A stretch of 64,000 bases of DNA from CAYMGM01 sp964390005. GTDB lineage: Bacteria > Pseudomonadota > Alphaproteobacteria > UBA9219. The stretch lies in assembly GCA_964390005.1 (NCBI GenBank), contig CAYMGM010000008.1:12544-76543 (forward strand). The letters run 5' to 3'. A model generated the notes under the pieces. It ran no database searches. It was given only the letters and a program-made list of their open reading frames with translations, and was not told the origin of the DNA. Shown in pieces: positions 8,714 to 17,305 of the stretch. Each line of letters starts with the position of its first letter. Within the stretch, counting starts at the first letter, position 1. A program made the position numbers and the translations under genes.

Positions 8714-9633
8714 AAAGAATCCAGCGCCGCTAAAACGTCATCGACAGGAAGAGCCGCCAGCGGCTCTTTTTGAAGAAGGCGAACGCTTGCACCTTTGGGG
8801 GCTGACCAAACCGGGTTCACGCGCCCTGAAAACAGCGTCAAAGTTGGCGCACCAACCGCCGCCGCAATATGCGTCGGCCCCGTATCGTTGCCGATGACAA
8901 AGCGCGCCCGCCGCGCAAGGCCTGCGACGTCAAAAAGCGACGTTTTTCCGCACAGATTGATAACGTCGGGCGCAAGCGTTGTGATCTGCGCCAACGCTTC
9001 ACCCTCGGCCTTTGTTCCGATGGCAATACTGGCGATCCCGCGCGCGGCCAAAGCTTGCGCCAACTGCGCGTAAAATTCCGGCGGCCAGCGTTTATAAAGA
9101 CGATCCCCCGAACAACCGGGGATCAAAAGAGCAAAAACATCCGGCGGCACGAAACCCTCCACCGGTGCATCCAGCCAATCGAAGGCAGGCACTGGAAAAG
9201 CCTCTAGCCCCGCCCGCGCCAATTGCGCCGCGACAAAATCGGTATAATGCATGCCCGGTTGCGGGGGCCACAGGCGCGGATGCGAACAACCGCGCGCCGC
9301 GCCCGACCAGCCGACGCGCACGGGGCCGCCCAACGCCTGAAACAAAATCGCCTGACGGTTTTTCCCTTGAAGATCATACACAAAGTTTGGCGCAAAGGCG
9401 CGGACTTGACGCACCAGACGGATCCAAGCATCCAGCCGCCATGCGGGCGGCCGCGGATCAACCAGCACCCGGTCGAACCAAGGCATAGCGGCAGCAAAGG
9501 ACGCAAAAGCGGGCATGGTCAAAAGAGCGATTTCCGCTTTGGGGTGCCGCGCGCGAATAGCAGCAAAAGCCGCCGCGCACAGGACAAGATCGCCCAAAGC
9601 GCCCAAGCGAATGACCAGGATTTTCTCTGTCAT
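8704..9633 (-). CDS. Glycosyltransferase family 9 (heptosyltransferase-like)
   Basis: A 309-residue GT-B enzyme of the ADP-heptose:LPS heptosyltransferase family. The N-terminus has ILVIRLGALGDLVLCAAAFAA (the GDLV/GDx motif of GT9) and the C-terminal half has FVIGNDTGPTHIAAAVGAPT, the conserved donor-binding D-TGPxHIAA motif. It is probably the last gene of the lipid A/core cluster, directly after the GT4 gene with 15 bases between. This position suggests a role in LPS core sugar transfer. The donor and acceptor are not identifiable. Confidence 0.88.
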   Translation of the reverse strand: MTEKILVIRLGALGDLVLCAAAFAAIRARHPKAEIALLTMPAFASFAAAMPWFDRVLVDPRPPAWRLDAWIRLVRQVRAFAPNFVYDLQGKNRQAILFQALGGPVRVGWSGAARGCSHPRLWPPQPGMHYTDFVAAQLARAGLEAFPVPAFDWLDAPVEGFVPPDVFALLIPGCSGDRLYKRWPPEFYAQLAQALAARGIASIAIGTKAEGEALAQITTLAPDVINLCGKTSLFDVAGLARRARFVIGNDTGPTHIAAAVGAPTLTLFSGRVNPVWSAPKGASVRLLQKEPLAALPVDDVLAALDSFQG

Positions 9634-9648
9634 GCCCGCCCTTTCCGC

Positions 9649-10779
9649 TTAGCCCAGCAATTCATCGTAAACGGCCAGCGTCTTGTCGATCATTTGCTTT
9701 TTGCTGAATTGCGCGCGCGCGATCGCCATGCCCTTTTGAGACATCTCGGCACGCTTGGCTTCGGAAAGGCCAAGCGCGTTTTGGATGGCCGTGGCCCACG
9801 ACGCCGGATATTCAGGCGGCAAAAGCCAGCCTGTTTCATCGGGCACAACCGTCTCGACCGTCGCGCCCAAAGCGCTGGCAATCACGGGAACGCCCATGGC
9901 CATGGCCTCAACCGGCACGCGGCCAAAGCCTTCGGGCACCAGCGACGGCACTAAAACAAGGTCCGCTAAGCTATAAGCCGCAGGCATGTCCGCACAATGC
10001 GCGACAAGATGCACACGCTCGCCAAGGCCCTTTTCGGCAATCAAAGCTACAAGCTGCGCACGATAGGCCTTGCGTCCTTGATCGTCGCCCAAAATCACCG
10101 CCTGCCAGAAAGGGGCGTCGTGGGGCATCAAGGCCAAAGCTTTGATGACAAGATCCTGCCCCTTGATCGGGCTGAGGCGTGCGGGCACAAGAATAATTTT
10201 CGCCGCGGGGTTAATCCCAAAGGCGGCGGCAAGCGCTTCGCGCCGGTCCTGTGTCACGGCTTCAGGCGCAAAGCGCTGCCCGTCGATCCCGCGCGGCACG
10301 ATACGAATCTTTTTGGATGAGATATGGTAATTGTCGGTCACATGCTTGGCGATGAATGCCGATATGGCGATAATCCGATCCGCCCGTGTCATGATCCGGT
10401 TGTAATATTTCTTTAACCTGCTTTTAAACTTATACGCCGCGTGGAAGGTTGTCACGCTGGGAAGATGCGCCCGTGAAGCCGCGATCCGAACGCTCCACGC
10501 CGGGGCGCGCGAGCGGACATGCAGCAAATCAACCCCTTCTCGCCGCGCCAAGGCCGCCAGCCAAAAGCCGTTTTGGATGATCTTGACCGGGTTTTTGCTC
10601 GCAACATTATGCGTAAAATGAACCGCCCCGACTTTTTCCAATTCCGGCACGCGCGCGCCGCCGCGGCTGACGACCAATGCCCTGTCGCCGCGCGCCACCA
10701 GCGCCGCCGCGACATCAACGACAGCTTGCTCGGCCCCGCCCGCGCCCATATTCGGGATGACTTGAAGGATTGTTTTCAT
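9649..10779 (-). CDS. Glycosyltransferase family 4
   Basis: A 376-residue GT-B glycosyltransferase. N-terminal ILQVIPNMGAGGAEQAVVDVA is the GT4 acceptor-domain start. The donor domain has LVPARLSPIKGQD and the EX7E motif in EGFGRVPVEAMAMGVPVIAS. The longest frame begins earlier, at MARHSR, but the ATG at 10779 has AAAGGAAA upstream and overlaps the lpxB stop as ATGA. Coupling to lpxB suggests it adds a core sugar to lipid A or Kdo2-lipid A. The sugar cannot be assigned. Confidence 0.88.
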   Translation of the reverse strand: MKTILQVIPNMGAGGAEQAVVDVAAALVARGDRALVVSRGGARVPELEKVGAVHFTHNVASKNPVKIIQNGFWLAALARREGVDLLHVRSRAPAWSVRIAASRAHLPSVTTFHAAYKFKSRLKKYYNRIMTRADRIIAISAFIAKHVTDNYHISSKKIRIVPRGIDGQRFAPEAVTQDRREALAAAFGINPAAKIILVPARLSPIKGQDLVIKALALMPHDAPFWQAVILGDDQGRKAYRAQLVALIAEKGLGERVHLVAHCADMPAAYSLADLVLVPSLVPEGFGRVPVEAMAMGVPVIASALGATVETVVPDETGWLLPPEYPASWATAIQNALGLSEAKRAEMSQKGMAIARAQFSKKQMIDKTLAVYDELLG

Positions 10780-11957
10780 GGCTTTCCTTTGCGCTCTTGA
10801 ATGACGCGCCAAACGACCGAGGCCGCGCGCTCAGACGGCACAAACTGCCCCGCCCCCAGCCAAGACGCCATCTGCGCCAGTTGCGCCCTGCAGGCTTCGC
10901 GTTGATCGGGATCCGCAAGAAAGACGCCGACGGCCTCCGCCAGCTTTGCAGGCGTACAATTTTCCTGAAGATATTCAGGCATCAGCGACCTGTTCTGCAT
11001 AATATTGATGAGCGTCACATAGCGCGTCTTGATCAAACGCCGCGCCAAGAAAGCGGTCAACGGATGAACTTTGTACGCAATCACCGACGGCAAGCGTGCC
11101 AAAGCCAGCTCAATCGACACGGTGCCGGAACAAGCCAGCGCGGCTGTCGAGGCGGCCAGTGCCCTATACTTGTCATCATCCCCACGCGCCACGATAACCG
11201 GGACAGGCCAACGCGCCAAAATCTTTTCAACCAGCGGCGCGACACTGTCCGCCACAGGCAGAACAAAGGTCAAACCCGGAAAACGCGCTGCCAAGATCTG
11301 GACCGTTTTCTCAAAGACAGGCATTAAGCGATTGATTTCCGAAACGCGGCTTCCCGGCAGCAACGTCAAAAGAAGCTGCGTAGGTGCAAGCCCATGTGCC
11401 GCGCGAAAAGCCGCGCCGTCGCCCAAGGCCGCGCCACTTTCAACCAGCGGATGGCCGACAAAGGTACAAGGCAGACCGACCTTTTCAAAATAAGGCGGCT
11501 CGAACGGCAAAAGCGCAAGAAGATGATCCAAAAACGCGGCCACCTGAGCCGCCCGGCCTGGCCGCCAAGCCCAAACGCTGGGCGCGACGTAATGAACCAG
11601 TTTGATCGACGGATCAAGCGCACGAATTTGACGCGCGACGCGAAAGCTAAAATCGGGCGCGTCAATCGTCACAAAGACACAAGGCTTATCGGAAACAACG
11701 GCTTGCACAACCTTCTTCATGCGATCAAGCAGCATGGGGATGTGCTTGATAACCTCGAACAGCCCCACATGCCCCAGATCGTTATGTGAAAAAAGAGACT
11801 GCAAGCCTTCGTCGTGCATGCGCGGACCGCCAACGCCTTTGAAAACAATCGGCCCCGGCGCTTGCGCTTTCATCGCCTGCATCAAGCGCGATCCCAAAAG
11901 GTCTCCCGACGCTTCCCCCGCCAACAAATAGACAAGATAGGAAGCGGCCTCGGTCAT
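10776..11957 (-). CDS. lpxB: Lipid-A-disaccharide synthase
   Basis: Condenses UDP-2,3-diacylglucosamine with lipid X to the tetraacyl disaccharide at the inner face of the inner membrane (GT19). Family features: YLLAGEASGDLLGSRLMQAM at the N-terminus, FKGVGGPRMHDEGL, HYVAPSVWAWRPGRA, and LLPGSRVSEINRLMP in the middle. The 393-residue length is normal. The start codon overlaps the lpxI stop (ATGA) and its own stop overlaps the GT4 start, so three genes are translationally chained. Confidence 0.96.
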   Translation of the reverse strand: MTEAASYLVYLLAGEASGDLLGSRLMQAMKAQAPGPIVFKGVGGPRMHDEGLQSLFSHNDLGHVGLFEVIKHIPMLLDRMKKVVQAVVSDKPCVFVTIDAPDFSFRVARQIRALDPSIKLVHYVAPSVWAWRPGRAAQVAAFLDHLLALLPFEPPYFEKVGLPCTFVGHPLVESGAALGDGAAFRAAHGLAPTQLLLTLLPGSRVSEINRLMPVFEKTVQILAARFPGLTFVLPVADSVAPLVEKILARWPVPVIVARGDDDKYRALAASTAALACSGTVSIELALARLPSVIAYKVHPLTAFLARRLIKTRYVTLINIMQNRSLMPEYLQENCTPAKLAEAVGVFLADPDQREACRAQLAQMASWLGAGQFVPSERAASVVWRVIQERKGKP

Positions 11958-12796
11958 GGGGCAAGATCCTTTTCTGATAAGCCAAGAACGAACAAACCAG
12001 CTTCATCCGCCAGCCGAATGACCTCGGCCCTGTCCACAATCTGGCTGCGCCCGCCTTCCAGCGCGATGCCGCGCAGGCCCGCCGTAGCCGCGGCGCGGAC
12101 CGTATCGGGGCCAATGGTCGGCAAATCCAGCCGCCCGTCTTGCTGCGGCTTGGCCAGCTTGACCAACACGCCGCCAGGGCCTTCGCGCTTCAACGAGGCT
12201 GTGCGGCCGATCAAGGCATCGGTGCCTTCGATGGCTTCAACCCCCAGCACAATCCCTTGCTGAACGACAACGGCCTGTCCCACATCCAAAAGTCCCAAGG
12301 CGCGCGCCACCTCAATACCCCGGCGCATATCGTGCCGAGCCGTCTCATCGGGCTCTTGCGCCGTCAAAAGGCCGACAGGCGTCACAAGATCCGCAAAAAC
12401 TTCATGCGCCCCCATCAAACGAACCCCGCATTCTTCTTCCAGCACGTGGCCAATGGCCCGCAAAAGCCCATCATCGCCCAAAGCATGCATGCCAATGCGC
12501 GTCAGCGCTTTCAGCGTCCACCAATCGGGCTTGATTTCAAGCAGCGAAGGCCGCCGCACGCGCCCAATCATCACGATGTGCGAAATATCTTCATCCGCCA
12601 ACAGCTTTTTGAGGCGCGTCCCCGCCCCCAAGGGCAGCCATGCATGCGGCAAGCCATCGGCCAGACCGGCATCGGCCTGACCTTCCAGACAAAACACAAA
12701 AAAGGGAATCGCCCCACGTTCGCAAGATTCAATGATCCGGCGCGGGGCCGTTCCGCCCCCCGCCAGAATACCAAGTTTGCGAATGGGGGCTGTCAT
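11954..12796 (-). CDS. lpxI: UDP-2,3-diacylglucosamine pyrophosphatase LpxI (DUF1009)
   Basis: Hydrolyses UDP-2,3-diacylglucosamine to lipid X, the step that LpxH does in enterobacteria; LpxI is the alphaproteobacterial replacement. The N-terminus LGILAGGGTAPRRIIESC is the signature of the family, and the C-terminal catalytic part carries GTDALIGR and GVLVKLAKPQQDGRLDLPTIG. A TTG at 12802 opens the longest frame, but the in-frame ATG at 12796 is preferred. An AAGG lies 10 bases before the ATG and only 4 before the TTG, so the start is not certain. It sits between lpxA and lpxB as in other alphaproteobacteria. Confidence 0.92.
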   Translation of the reverse strand: MTAPIRKLGILAGGGTAPRRIIESCERGAIPFFVFCLEGQADAGLADGLPHAWLPLGAGTRLKKLLADEDISHIVMIGRVRRPSLLEIKPDWWTLKALTRIGMHALGDDGLLRAIGHVLEEECGVRLMGAHEVFADLVTPVGLLTAQEPDETARHDMRRGIEVARALGLLDVGQAVVVQQGIVLGVEAIEGTDALIGRTASLKREGPGGVLVKLAKPQQDGRLDLPTIGPDTVRAAATAGLRGIALEGGRSQIVDRAEVIRLADEAGLFVLGLSEKDLAP

Positions 12797-12832
12797 ATCC
12801 AAGAAGCCTTGCGAAAAGGGATGATACGGATG

Positions 12833-13630
12833 TTAGGCCTCGCCCTGCGGTTTGCAAAGCGGACGATTGTCGCGATTTTTGATGAACCCTAAAACGTCGC
12901 TGATCAAGGATTGCCCAGGATACATTTTGGCGACGTCGTCCATGCGTTCGCTCATGGTTCCTTCGGATGAGAAAAGCATCCGATAGGCGGTCCGAAGCGC
13001 ATGGATATCTTCTTTATTAAAGCCGCGCCGTTCAAGCCCGATCAAGTTAAGCCCCGATAAAAAGGCCCGGTCGCCTTTAACCGTGCCATAGGGAATGACG
13101 TCGCTGGCAACGCCCGACATACCGCCAATCATGGCATGCTCGCCAATACGGACAAACTGCTGCACAGCGGCCAAACCGCCGATAACGACATAGTCGCCAA
13201 CGACCACATGCCCGCCCAACGTCGCATTGTTGGCCATAATGACATGATCGCCGACATGACAATCATGCGCGACATGCGCGCCGACCATATATAAACCGCC
13301 GTTGCCGACGCGCGTGATCATGCCGCCGCCTTCGGTCCCCGGGTTCATCGTTACGGATTCGCGGATCTGGTTGTTCTCACCAATCTCTAGCGTTGATTCT
13401 TCGCCATGGTATTTCAGATCTTGCGGACGCTGTCCAATCGACGCAAACGGATAAATCACCGTCCCAGCGCCAATCGTCGTAATGCCATCGACGACGACAT
13501 GTGCAACCAAGCGAACGCGATCGCCCAATTTAACGCGCGGCCCGACGATGCAATAAGGCCCAATTTCAATATCTTTGCCAAGCTCGGCTTTGGGATCGAC
13601 AATTGCCGTCGCGTGAATCTTTACGCTCAT
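12833..13630 (-). CDS. lpxA: UDP-N-acetylglucosamine acyltransferase
   Basis: The first committed step of lipid A synthesis, transferring an R-3-hydroxyacyl chain from ACP to UDP-GlcNAc. A 265-residue left-handed beta-helix built from hexapeptide repeats ([IV]-G-x4) with the family opening IHATAIVDPKAELGKDIEIGPYCIVG. The catalytic histidine corresponds to H122 in HVAHDCHVG, followed by IMANNATLGGHVVVGDYVVIGG. The C-terminal helical domain begins at GLNLIGLERRGFN. The ATG overlaps the fabZ stop (ATGA). Confidence 0.97.
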   Translation of the reverse strand: MSVKIHATAIVDPKAELGKDIEIGPYCIVGPRVKLGDRVRLVAHVVVDGITTIGAGTVIYPFASIGQRPQDLKYHGEESTLEIGENNQIRESVTMNPGTEGGGMITRVGNGGLYMVGAHVAHDCHVGDHVIMANNATLGGHVVVGDYVVIGGLAAVQQFVRIGEHAMIGGMSGVASDVIPYGTVKGDRAFLSGLNLIGLERRGFNKEDIHALRTAYRMLFSSEGTMSERMDDVAKMYPGQSLISDVLGFIKNRDNRPLCKPQGEA

Positions 13631-14124
13631 GCGCCCATTCCTTTTTCCGCTTCGCTGTCAGGGACAAGCATCGCCGTGTAAACAGCCTCGGCCACAAGCG
13701 AGCCATCGACAAAAGCTTCGCCGCGGAACTTCCACACCTGACCGCGTTGCCGTTCTTTTTGAACTTTGATTTCCAGACGATCACCCGGCAAAACGGGGCG
13801 ACGGAAACGGGCGTTGTCAATCGACATGAAATAGACGATATGCGAGGCCGCATTGATTCCTTGCAAGGAATCGACGACCAGCGTCGCCGCCGTCTGCGCC
13901 ATCGCTTCGATAATCAAAACGCCGGGCATAATGGGATGGCCAGGGAAATGCCCCTGGAAGAAGGGCTCGTTCACTGTGACGTTTTTAATGCCCGTGCAGC
14001 TTTGCGCATGAACAACGTCTGTCACGCGATCAATCAGCAAAAACGGATAACGATGCGGGATGCGCTCCATAATGCCCGTGACATCGATGGTTTTAGGCGC
14101 GCCGGTTTGTAACGTTTCACTCAT
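13627..14124 (-). CDS. fabZ: (3R)-hydroxyacyl-ACP dehydratase FabZ
   Basis: Hot-dog fold dehydratase of fatty-acid synthesis, which competes with LpxA for hydroxyacyl-ACP and is classically its neighbour. The 165-residue protein contains IPHRYPFLLIDRV and FFQGHFPGHPIMPGVLIIEA, with catalytic H59 and E73. The N-terminus has about 15 extra residues relative to the shortest family members, and the C-terminus extends to GMGA. The 102-base gap before skp is where lpxD would be expected; none is present. Confidence 0.96.
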   Translation of the reverse strand: MSETLQTGAPKTIDVTGIMERIPHRYPFLLIDRVTDVVHAQSCTGIKNVTVNEPFFQGHFPGHPIMPGVLIIEAMAQTAATLVVDSLQGINAASHIVYFMSIDNARFRRPVLPGDRLEIKVQKERQRGQVWKFRGEAFVDGSLVAEAVYTAMLVPDSEAEKGMGA

Positions 14125-14226
14125 TCCCTTAGATCTCCGAAATGATGCCCTTTTCCTTTCACCCAGACGGCGAAAAGACGGTTCTTTTAATGATTGGAAA
14201 AGCCCCTGTATTAAAACAGAATCCCT

Positions 14227-14865
14227 TTACCGTTTCAAGGCCTTGGGCGGCGCGGGCAAAGCGGGCGTTTCGTCCTTTTCGGCGGACTCCTCTGGCGTCA
14301 CTTTAACGGGAACGCTGGGCAACACCTTGTTCAAACGAACTAAAACATCGTCGGTAATATCGATCTTGGCATCGCTCCACAGCGTTTGCTGTTTGACAAC
14401 GACCAAATTGGCCTTATGGGCCCGCGCCGTCTCGGCGACAATGTCCAAAACGGATTTGCGCACAACGTTCATGGAATCGGTCAAAGCCTGATCCAGCGCT
14501 CGGCGACGCGCTTGAACGTGCCGTTCTACGGTCAAAAAGCGCTGCCGTAGCTTTTGCTCGCGATCCGTATAAACTTCTGCTGTCACATTATCGTGCGCTT
14601 TGGCCAATTCTTCTTCTGTTTTACGCAGACCCGACTCTTCCGTCGCGATTTCGCTTTGGAATTTGGCGCGCTGCGCTTCCAGTTGATGCTGAACGCTTTT
14701 CGCCGCATCCGATTCCTGCAAAATGCGCTGTACATCGATAATGGCGACAACGCTGGCTGGAAAAGCCCCCGTTTGCGCGCCGCCTTTTTCTTCTGCAGCT
14801 TGGACCGCAGACGATGCCAACAGCGCGGCGACAGCGCACGCTAAAACGAAAGATGTAATTTTCAT
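14227..14865 (-). CDS. skp: Periplasmic chaperone of the OmpH/Skp family
   Basis: A 212-residue protein with an N-terminal signal peptide (MKITSFVLACAVAALLASSAVQA, cleavage after VQA) and an alpha-helical, charge-rich body with the OmpH pattern: VVAIIDVQRILQESDAAKSVQ, then a long coiled-coil arm (QRAKFQSEIATEESGLRKTEEELAK). It delivers unfolded outer-membrane proteins to BamA, whose gene precedes it by 14 bases. A proline-rich tail of about 35 residues after the core is unlike E. coli Skp, and its function is unknown. Confidence 0.9.
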   Translation of the reverse strand: MKITSFVLACAVAALLASSAVQAAEEKGGAQTGAFPASVVAIIDVQRILQESDAAKSVQHQLEAQRAKFQSEIATEESGLRKTEEELAKAHDNVTAEVYTDREQKLRQRFLTVERHVQARRRALDQALTDSMNVVRKSVLDIVAETARAHKANLVVVKQQTLWSDAKIDITDDVLVRLNKVLPSVPVKVTPEESAEKDETPALPAPPKALKR

Positions 14866-14879
14866 CCGACAGCTCTAAC

Positions 14880-17249
14880 TTAGAATTTCGTTCCAAAGCT
14901 GAAGTGAATCAGCTCGGTCTTGTCATAGCTTTCTTTCTTGACCGGAACGGCAAAGTCCAAACGCAACGGCCCGAACGGCGACGCCCACGACAGGCCGGCA
15001 CCGACGCTGATACGGATCGAATCGTTGTCGCGGAAATCTTCCGTCGCAAGCGGCGTTTCTTCGCATTTGCCAAGCGAACCGGCATCGCTGAAGATATGGC
15101 CTTTAAACCCAAGCTCGGTCGGCGTCGGCAGCGGCGTCGTCAGCTCAAGAGACCCACGATAGAAGCGATTGCCGCCCAAGGCATCGTCGGCTCCATTTGT
15201 CAAATCGCGCGGCCCCACGCCCGCATAGGAGAACCCGCGCAACGTGTCGCTGCCCAGGAAGAAGCGGTCGTTGATTTTGACTTTTTGATCAAGTCCCCAA
15301 ACATAGCCGCCTTCGCCCAACACGCTCAACACATAATCCTCGGCCAGCGAGAAGTACTGCGTACCGCCCAATTTGGCCCGGACAAACCGGTGATCGCCGC
15401 CAACGCCCGCGAAATCCGTATTCAAGCGCGTGACAAAGCCCTTGGTCGGATCGATTTTGCTGTCGCGTTCGTCCAAGGTTAGTTCATGCCCCACAAGCGA
15501 CGTCAAGCTGTGGCCGACCTGATCGCGAATAAAGCGCGACGCATTAGCATCGACATCGCTAACATGGTCTTCATGTAACGTATAAGTCCAGCTTTGGCGC
15601 AGATCCTCCGACAAAGGATAGCCCATACGTAAGGCAAAACCTGTGCTGGAAATATCGTACGAACTTTCCGTTTGGTTATCGCGCATCGTGTGGAAAACAT
15701 CGGCCCCGGCGCTGAGATTCCGGTCAAGGAAGTACGGCTCGGTGATGCTTAAATCAAACTGGCGGCTGACGCCGGACACGGTCGCGCCCAAACGAACGTC
15801 TTGGCCCTTACCCAAAAAGTTCTTTTCGCGAATGCTGAAATCACCCAAAGGACCGTCAGTGGACGAGAACCCGGCCCCAAACGAAATCTCACCCGTCGAT
15901 TTTTCCTTCACCTCGACCTTCAGATCGGCGCGGTCGGGCTGCGCTCCGTCTTGCGGCGTAATTTTGACGTCGTCGAAGAAGCCCAGATCTTTGATCTTTT
16001 GCTCCGAACGCTTCATTTTGCTGGTGTTGAAGGGGTCGCCTTCGGCCAGCATCATTTCGCGGCGAATAACTTTATCCAGCGTGCGCTGGTTGCCCGTAAC
16101 GTCGATGCGTCCGATGAAAACACGATGCCCCGGCTTGACATGATAAACCAGATCGACAGTCAGGCTGTCTTTGTGACGATCAACCTCGGGCGCAATATCG
16201 ACAAAGGCATACTGCTTGTCGCCCAGCGCCGTCGTCATCGCCGCGATTGATTTTTCGGCGGCATCGGCGCTGTACCAATCGCCTTCGCGGGTCAAAAGCT
16301 CTTTCCGCAAGGTTTCGCCATCCAGCCCCTTGATCTCGCTTTGGATCGAGATTTTGCCAAACTTATAGCGCGGCCCTTCTTCCACCGTGAAGGTGATAAA
16401 GAAATCTTTGCGATCCGGGGTCAATTCGGCCACCGACGACACGACGCGAAAATCGACATAGCCTTGGTTCAAATAGAACCGGCGCAGCAATTCGCGGTCA
16501 TAGCTCATACGATCCGGATCATAGAAATCGGATGTTGAGAAAATGCGCCACCAAGCGCTTTCGCGCGTGTTCACCACATCGCGCAATTCGCTTTCGCCGA
16601 AATGATCGTTGCCGACAAACTTGATCCGGCGCACGCCTGTACGCTCGCCCTCTGTGATTTCAAAAATCACATCGACGCGGTTTTGTTCACGCTCGATAAT
16701 CTTAGGCTCAACCACAGCGCCAAAACGGCCCGACCGACGGTAAAGATCCAAAATACGCTGAACGTCTTTTTGAACGCGCGGCAAGGTATAGACAAGGCGC
16801 GGCTTCAGCTGGACTTCTTTTTCCAGATCTTCCTTCGAGATCGCATCATACCCTTCAAACGTCACCTGATTGACGACGGGGTTTTCTTTGACCTGAACGA
16901 CCAGCGTCGAGCCTTGCATTTCCATATGAACGTCGGCAAACAGCCCCGTCGCATACAAAGCCTTCAACGAGTCGTTGATTTTATCCTGACTGGCCTTTTC
17001 GCCCTTTTGCAGGGTCAGATAAGAAAGAACCGTATCCGTCTCAAGACGCTGCGCGCCTTCGATGCGAATGTCGCTGATCGCAACGCTGCCGTCGATGGGC
17101 GCGGTAGCCATCGGCACGCTTTCGGCGCTTTGAGCCATGGCCAAAGAGCTGACGCCACAAGAAAGCACAAGGGCAAGCGAGAGAGACAAAGCCGCCCGCG
17201 CCGCAAAAGGCGCAAAACGGGACGAAGGCAGAAACGAACGGCAGGACAA
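14880..17249 (-). CDS. bamA: Outer-membrane protein assembly factor BamA
   Basis: Central subunit of the BAM complex. After a signal sequence the protein has five POTRA domains (first one ISDIRIEGAQRLETDTVLSYL) and a C-terminal 16-strand barrel with the family motif FFLGSDTLRGFSYAGVGPRD, ending in phenylalanine (HFSFGTKF). The longest open frame begins at 17363 inside rseP and would put 38 charged and Cys-rich residues before the signal peptide. A TTG at 17249 preceded by AAAAGGGAT gives a clean signal peptide (SLSLALVLSCGVSSLAMA) and 789 residues, so I prefer it. The TTG start is an inference. Confidence 0.92.
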   Translation of the reverse strand: MSCRSFLPSSRFAPFAARAALSLSLALVLSCGVSSLAMAQSAESVPMATAPIDGSVAISDIRIEGAQRLETDTVLSYLTLQKGEKASQDKINDSLKALYATGLFADVHMEMQGSTLVVQVKENPVVNQVTFEGYDAISKEDLEKEVQLKPRLVYTLPRVQKDVQRILDLYRRSGRFGAVVEPKIIEREQNRVDVIFEITEGERTGVRRIKFVGNDHFGESELRDVVNTRESAWWRIFSTSDFYDPDRMSYDRELLRRFYLNQGYVDFRVVSSVAELTPDRKDFFITFTVEEGPRYKFGKISIQSEIKGLDGETLRKELLTREGDWYSADAAEKSIAAMTTALGDKQYAFVDIAPEVDRHKDSLTVDLVYHVKPGHRVFIGRIDVTGNQRTLDKVIRREMMLAEGDPFNTSKMKRSEQKIKDLGFFDDVKITPQDGAQPDRADLKVEVKEKSTGEISFGAGFSSTDGPLGDFSIREKNFLGKGQDVRLGATVSGVSRQFDLSITEPYFLDRNLSAGADVFHTMRDNQTESSYDISSTGFALRMGYPLSEDLRQSWTYTLHEDHVSDVDANASRFIRDQVGHSLTSLVGHELTLDERDSKIDPTKGFVTRLNTDFAGVGGDHRFVRAKLGGTQYFSLAEDYVLSVLGEGGYVWGLDQKVKINDRFFLGSDTLRGFSYAGVGPRDLTNGADDALGGNRFYRGSLELTTPLPTPTELGFKGHIFSDAGSLGKCEETPLATEDFRDNDSIRISVGAGLSWASPFGPLRLDFAVPVKKESYDKTELIHFSFGTKF

Positions 17250-17305
17250 GATCGTATCCCTTTTGACAAAGGCGCGGCGGCAAAAACAAACCGCCCGCGC
17301 GAACC

